From assembly GCA_014281115.1 (NCBI GenBank), contig JACONQ010000003.1, forward strand, positions 4,340,001 to 4,404,000: DNA of 64,000 nt, read 5' to 3'. The position numbers were made by a program, and so were the translations under genes. Each line of letters begins with the position of its first letter. The stretch's first letter is position 1. This stretch comes from Laburnicola sp. R22_1. Its lineage: Eukaryota; Ascomycota; Dothideomycetes; Pleosporales; Didymosphaeriaceae. Positions 58,262 through 64,000 of this stretch are shown here, piece after piece. The notes beneath the pieces are model-generated. The model did not search any database. It saw nothing but the letters and a program-made list of their open reading frames with translations, and was not told where the DNA came from.

Positions 58262-60132
58262 ACGTACTTTGCACTCGAGTTAATTATTCTATTAAGTCGA
58301 TTACTTTGTCAAGATCCTACTAAGTTCTATACTATTCACAATAGTACAGAGTTAACACAAACTATTTTCGATAGTCTAAATAGACTAATCTATTTAGAAT
58401 CTACTTCTATAGGCTACCTACAAGTTATTTTGTTATGCCTAGGCTTGCTATAGCGTCCACAGCACTATTAAGCAGATTCGCCTCCATTAGCGCGCACCCT
58501 CTTCTTCGCCTTTTGCCTATCACTGCGCGCCCCAAACTCCTTTAGAGTGGCTAGCTGCTGGTCCTCTTTAGCTATAAGGACTCCTTCACACTATACTCGC
58601 TTTTTTTTATACAATTTACGTCGCGTGGTAGCCTTATTAGTAGCTTAAAGTTTGGCGTTGCGTTTAGTTATTGACACTAAAGAATGCCCTATTAGCTTAG
58701 CGCCTTTAATAAGCTTTTCCACCGCCTTAACTATATAAGTTAGAGAACTATCTATATGCCTTTAAATCCTCTACTTAATCAGCATTAATTGCAACCTAAG
58801 TTCTATACTATTTCGCGGAGTTTGCAACTCCTATATACTATCACAAATAGTACAAAGTAGAGGCGTACGCAGGCGAACGTTAAGCTGCGATATTATAACT
58901 TCTAGGTTGTGGGGCACTAGGCCAGCACCTTAAAAGCCTCCTTTAATATTACTTTTAGTAATTAAAGCCTTAAAAGCAGCAATAAAGCAAGGTAGGAACT
59001 CGATTTTAGTAATGTGCGTAATGTAGTTGCGCATTAGATTCTTAGCTTAGCGCCTATACGCCTTCTTTAACGGCGTAAAACAATCTATATTAAGTGGCTA
59101 TAAGAGGTACAATAAATGTGGAGGCATATAGAGAGTAATAATATTACTCTTTTTATAGTAATCCTGGAATTTAAGCGAGATATAACTTTTGTAGCTATTA
59201 ATAATAAGCAAACGTACTCCACTAGTAGTACACCTCTTTGTATACTTATTAAAGTACTTTAGCCATTGCAGACTAAGCTTATTTATCGTCTAGCTATTCT
59301 TAGAGACTGTAATAACCTAATTATAAGGTAGATCCTTCTCCTTATACTAGGCGGAGAGGTGGTGCTTGCCCCCAAAGATAATAAAGAGTGGGATCTACCA
59401 CCCTATTGCGTTAATGCCTTAGATGACTATTGTCTACTCCCTATTGCCCTGCTGCACCTGCTTTAGCTATCCTTGACACTTAGTGTCTATAACTACTACC
59501 CTAGTTAATATTATGCCTATTATAAAGCCAGACTTGTCGAAATTGTAGATGTCCTTATCTAGGATACTATACTTGGCCTTTATATTCTCTACAAGCCAGA
59601 ACCAGCCTTGTATTACCTTAGGATCCTCCTAGAGGGCTTTCTTATAGTCGTACTTTCGATTAAACTTAACTTAAAGCTTTAACTAGCACTTAACAAAGTC
59701 ATAAGGCCACTTCTGGCCAACTAGCTCGTAGTGGCGTGCAGCTAGTAAAGAATCGGCCATATCTTTTATAGCATTAAGCTAGGGCAGAAATCCTCGCGCG
59801 TTTAGGTTAACTATATACTGCACAATCACCTACTCCTCTCTTATAGTAAGTCTTATTTTATTAGGTACGTAGTTGCATCTAAACATCTTTCTAGCGCGTT
59901 AGTTACTAAGTGTACTTTAAGAGACGTTATAAAGGACTGCAGCGAGTTGCTAAGAGAGTGTCGCGTCTTGTTTAATAGCCTAGATCGCAAGCTATATACG
60001 CGCTTCTTTTAACGCTAGTAGTTTGTTATGTAGTTAAGGTATCGCGTTGTACTATTGCTAATAGTACGTTTTAGTGGGGTCTTGGCAAAGTAATCGACTC
60101 GATAAAATAATTAACTGGAGTGCAAAGTACGT
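58262..60132 (-). mobile_element. Pogo/Fot1-family element P6 (second copy of P5 family)
   Basis: The 1,871 bp element has the same ends as P5 (acgtactttgcactcgagt; the right end ctggagtgcaaagtacgt). TA flanks lie at 58,260-58,261 and 60,133-60,134. It is in the opposite orientation to P5. Confidence 0.9.
58390..60042 (-). pseudogene. P6 transposase, start codon lost
   Basis: This is the minus-strand counterpart of the P5 transposase, 551 codons against 553. Where P5 has gcgatgcctta, P6 has gcgatacctta (60,040-60,042), so the start ATG has become ATA by a G-to-A change after T, the RIP context. Stops are more frequent than in P5. The length difference of six bases is a multiple of three. Confidence 0.85.
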
Positions 60133-60133
60133 T

Positions 60134-60698
60134 AGTAGTATTTTTAGAAATATAGTTAGATCTTATATATATATCTAGCTAAGTATTACTCTTCTTTTTT
60201 ATAGTATAAAACTGTGTAAAGACTAATAGCCTTATACGTATAATATTAAATAGCTTATAAGTTGTTAGCACTCTATATATCTTATTTATATTAAATAGGC
60301 TAAATAATATCTTTTACACGTTAAGTAATAGGATCTTATATAGACCTTATAACTTTAGGCTAAGGTGTTTAATATAGGCCCTTATTTACTTAGTAATATT
60401 TCTTTCTATATTAAGATTCTACTATTATAACTATGTTAGATCTTATCTAAACTATAGATAATAAACTAAGTAGATAATAGGATTACTACTAGTATATAAT
60501 AAATAACCTCTTAACTATAAATTATAGCTTAATTATAGATGTCTAGATTATAGGTTAGTAGGGCAGACCTTAGTGCACCTAAATAGATAGGCATCTTATA
60601 TTATATAGACTATCTATTAACTACTATTAACAATGCTACTATATATTTAGTAAGTGTAGTTTTATAATATATATGTATAATAAATATTTTATATTCTT
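60134..60698. other. RIPed stretch, no gene seen
   Basis: No domain was recognised. A word tatctattaactactattaa, also found at 60,850 and in reverse at about 56,430, occurs near 60,610. Confidence 0.4.
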
Positions 60699-60800
60699 AT
60701 TCCCGGGATTAAATCGTAATGTTACGTGATCCCGGATCGGCTCTTTGACCAACCACTGTGTTACGTAATTAATAATTTCTTTAATAATATTTTTGCTATA
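60699..60800 (-). repeat. tRNA-like SINE-style sequence, better preserved copy
   Basis: On the minus strand, taacacagtggttgg resembles a tRNA A box (TRGYNNARNNGG). About 35 bases further, gatttaatccc resembles a B box (GGTTCRANNCC) with the C of CA changed to T. Words around it (gatccgggatcacg, aatcccggga) are of normal composition. A second copy is at 57,620. The features suggest a tRNA-derived SINE. No acceptor stem or anticodon could be assigned, so it is not called as a tRNA gene. Confidence 0.45.
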
Positions 60801-60839
60801 ATAATAACGACGATAATTATAATAGCAACTATAACTTAG

Positions 60840-61030
60840 TTATACTAGATAGCTATCTATTAACTACTATTAACAATGCTACTATAAAGAAAGTTAATAA
60901 TAAATTATTATTATTTTGTATATATATTATTACTACTACTATGTGCTAGATACTAGATTTTAGTGCCTTCTATTTTACTCCTCTCTATGTATAGTGCAAA
61001 CTCGACCTTAGTTAGAATCTCTACACGATA
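60840..61030. repeat. Inverted copy of 56,262-56,450
   Basis: The reverse complement of this segment matches 56,262-56,450 over about 180 bp: gattctaactaaggt, agaggagtaaaatagaaggc, attattaactttctttatag. The two copies enclose P6 and part of the foldback element. They may be ends of another, larger element. Confidence 0.6.
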
Positions 61031-61638
61031 AATATCTTTAATATATTTTATATTCCTATATAGCTATAGTATTAAGATAGCAAATTCTTTCGCTACTAAA
61101 ACTAGATTTTATACCTTATTAGCAATAACGCACAATTATATAGTATTAGTTATAGCTTACTATATTATAGTTAGTTCTTTAAGTATCTACTATTAGGCTT
61201 TATATTTATACCTTACTAACTTTACTACTACTTTTATAGTTTTGTACTCTTTACTATTTCTAACTAATACTATATACAAGATAAATAACTTTGTGCCTAT
61301 AGTAAAAGTTTCTTCTTCTTATTATTAGGTAAATAATATCGTCTAAGCCTATTACTCTTATTAGTACCCTTATACTTAGATGCACTAAGCTTTTATACGC
61401 TAGTGTCTAGTCTGCCTATAGTCTTATTACTACTAACTATACCGTATATATTAAGGTGCCTAGCCTTTAATATTTTTTCTTTGTCTTATCTAGCCACCCT
61501 TACACTACTATTATTAGTATTACTAACTTCTTAGTTATTATGCTTAAGTATACTAAGTTGCTACTTTATACCTAGCGTTAGACTACTTATATTAAGCCCT
61601 AGTCCAGTCTCTTTACTCTTATTTACTATATTTACTAT

Positions 61639-61750
61639 GGTTTTTTTTTGCGACTAAGGGGTTTCTAATAAAAATATTATAATAATAGCAGATATCCCTC
61701 CTACTATTGTATACACAGAAAAGCATTTTAAGGTGTTAACAAAAAGAAGT
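61639..61750. repeat. Third copy of the foldback-element end
   Basis: The segment matches the left repeat at 55,485 in the same orientation: ggtttttttttgcgactaag, tataataatagcagatatcc, acacagaaaagcattttaag. No partner end follows within the window, so it is a solo end or a truncated copy. Confidence 0.65.
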
Positions 61751-62689
61751 TCTATATTTACTATAGTTCTTACTAGATTACTTATTAAAGGCGATATAGG
61801 CTCTATAGGCGTTAATTATTGCCTTTTTACTCTACCTGCGCCTATTATTTACTAAGTAGGCTTTACTTATACTACCTAGATTTATAGTGCTAAATATTAG
61901 TGTATTTAAGAATTCTTAGTCTTATTATTATTACTAAAAATATTATAAATATTAGGATAAGGTGTATAGGTACTCTAGTTAAGCTATGCCTTACGCATGC
62001 GTTTATTTACTAGGGCAGTTAAGTTTAAGTGTGTAAAGTCTTAATTATTCTATATAGGTAGTATAATATCCTAATTTATAAACTTTTTACCTAGGCTATA
62101 AGGCTGCCTATTAGTCTTATTCTTATAACAATCTTTTATAGGACTAAGTTTAACAGCACTACTAGTTAGACTAATCTATATACTTGTATAAAGTACTATA
62201 CTAGTGTTAGAAACTTAAAAGAAATAAGGTAAGTTAATTTAGAAAGTAGTTATAATAGAAATTATAATACGCAGGTAACTATCAATTAAAGGTAATAGTA
62301 AAAAAATATAATAAAGTAGGTAAAGGTGCAAGTATTATAAGGGCATGCGTAAAGCTAATAAGGCCACTAACTTAGTACTACTAATAATATAGGCCTAGTA
62401 AGATCATTCTATTTCTATTTAAGTATAGTTAAGAATTACGCATTATATTTACACTATATAGGCTCTAAAGCAAACTATATATATTACTAAATAGTATAGG
62501 ATAGCTCTTAGTATATATAAGCTCTTTATTACTTATTTTTATATCTATATATCTAAGTGGCTATAACTCTATCTATACGCATAATAGGCTATACCTAAGT
62601 AATAATATAGGTTTAAGTATTAGTCTTAGGGGAGTCTACCTCTATTTTACACTAAAAATACATATTATATAAACGTTTTTTTTATAATT
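61751..62689. other. RIPed stretch, no gene seen
   Basis: TpA-rich with stops in all frames. No domain was recognised. Confidence 0.4.
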
Positions 62690-62803
62690 ATCTTTGTTAC
62701 GCTCTTTTTAATTACTAAGCAGAGGGCTCTGCTTTTTTATTATATTGTTTAAGATAAAATCCTTTGTTGTCCTACTCCTAGGTAGATTAATTAACGCCAC
62801 ATA

Positions 62804-64000
62804 TAAAGGTTGTTAAATTAGACTACTTACTCTAGCTACTATAATAGATAATTCTAACTAGATCTCTCTATTATCTTATAAAATACTAAGCGGCACTATA
62901 GTAAAACAAGTGGCCCCTATATATAGTAGCTTCCTTACTAATCTTAGCGAGGTTACAGCGAAAATAGTTAAGAAACATAATATAGCTCTAGTTTGCTATT
63001 ATTACTACTAAGTATATAAGAATTAGGACTTATACATATTATATACTAACTTTTTCTAGCTATTAGCTAGGGCAATCTTTAGCTAGTCTTGCGTATTAAA
63101 TAGGCAGAATAAGTAACTACTTATTATGCCTAAGATATTAAGCCACTTATAGAGAAGGCTAATATAGTTAAGCTATAGTTCTCTTAGGTTAAACTATAGT
63201 ATAAATAGCTCTATATTTATAATTTATTATATTAGCTAGATATAGTGTATATAACTAAGTACTTACTACTACCTTATTTAGTTTTTACTAGTCTAGATAT
63301 AGCTCTACCTTACTTTTAAGCTTATTTATAACACGTATATTCTTTACTTATATATTTAATACCTTAGTAAGGCGTAGTATAGAAGAAAACTATAGAGTAT
63401 ATAAAACTTAGTATAGCTTATTACTACTACCTAGTAAAGACATACCTATAGTTAGTTAATAGGTTTTATACACTATTTATAGTATAAGGAAAACTAGTGT
63501 TATATTAAAAAAGCTATTCTAATATAGTTATAGATATAGCTTACACACTCTCTAGCTTTTTACTAGCTTAAACCTAGAAATACAAATATATATTAGTAAA
63601 AGATAACTTACTATATATAATATAGCATACTATATATATTAGGTATACTAGCTAGTATTAAATATACCTTCTAGCTATAAAGAGCCTTTATATATCTCTA
63701 TATATAAACACTATTATATAGGTTGCTAATATATATATCTTTGCTAAATAGCGTTTTAATGCTAGTTAGTGTAAATAGTAGATTCCTATAATTATACTTA
63801 ATTATATAGAAGTATAACGTAGTAAATTATATAGTTAATACTATAGAGAAGGCGTATAGCTTCTTAGGTGCACTAAGGGCTATCTTATCTAAGTCTAGCT
63901 TGTGTACACTATAGTAGAACTAAATTTATATAGTAATAAGTTTAGGTGTCTTAATAGTAATACTGCTAATATCTTAATATTTTAGCAGTATATAGGTCCT
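62804..64000. other. RIPed stretch, unidentified coding-like pattern
   Basis: Plus-strand reading through stops gives a Leu/Ile/Tyr/Gln-rich pattern from about 63,170 to the end of the window that could be a decayed long protein. I cannot assign a family. Confidence 0.35.

Noticed and set aside
60699..60800. Functional tRNA gene
   Set aside because: A- and B-box-like words are present but no acceptor stem, anticodon arm or 70-75 base cloverleaf could be drawn.

Overview
The window reads as a transposon-dense, gene-poor block of a filamentous ascomycete (Pezizomycotina) genome that has been heavily altered by repeat-induced point mutation (RIP). Most of the 64 kb is AT-rich and saturated with TpA. 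Ancestral CAA, CAG and TGG codons now read as stops, so hardly any long open frame survives although protein homology can still be followed by eye. The species cannot be named from this sequence.

Only one gene looks intact: an intronless 560-codon minus-strand ORF (25,373-27,055) whose C-terminus has the layout of a TLDc domain. It sits in a roughly 2.7 kb island of normal composition (24.8-27.5 kb). A truncated, non-RIPed Tc1-like transposase fragment lies on its 3' side, and a pogo-type element begins about 350 bp upstream of its start codon.

Left part (1-24.8 kb): unrecognised RIPed DNA; a ~417 bp tandem repeat interrupted by a 2.2 kb pogo/Fot1 element (P1); a pair of LTR-like direct repeats (3.35 and 8.2 kb); a long unidentified degenerate region with palindromic repeats (8.8-15 kb); a minus-strand relic of a RecQ-like helicase (15.1-17.3 kb); a Tc1 (DD34E) element with ~100 bp inverted repeats and TA duplication (18,605-20,724); and a pogo relic (P2) split by about 1.6 kb that carries the antisense 3' end of 28S rRNA plus probable rDNA spacer.

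Middle part (27.4-45.4 kb): a four-level nest. Pogo P3 is split by Copia-1 (235 bp LTRs, duplication AATAT). Copia-1 is split by Copia-2 (184 bp LTRs, TTTAT). Copia-2 is split by Copia-3 (152 bp LTRs, GATTC). Excised lengths are about 2.07, 5.37, 5.32 and 5.26 kb. All paired LTRs are equal in length and differ almost only by RIP-type transitions.

Right part (45.4-64 kb): pogo element P4; pogo element P5 inserted in a Copia gag-protease relic related to Copia-2; a related copy P6 in opposite orientation; a family of ~100 bp inverted repeats bounding a 0.74 kb unit and possibly an 8.2 kb unit; a 2.7 kb foldback-like element; a (TTA)n tract of about 236 bp; and two copies of a tRNA-like SINE-style sequence. 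The ends of the window hold RIPed DNA in which no gene was recognised.

The window is best read as a record of successive insertions, each silenced by RIP, around one surviving gene. I did not find a convincing new functional system. The most notable items are the exactly dated nest, the rDNA fragment inside a pogo element, the helicase relic and the protected TLDc gene.
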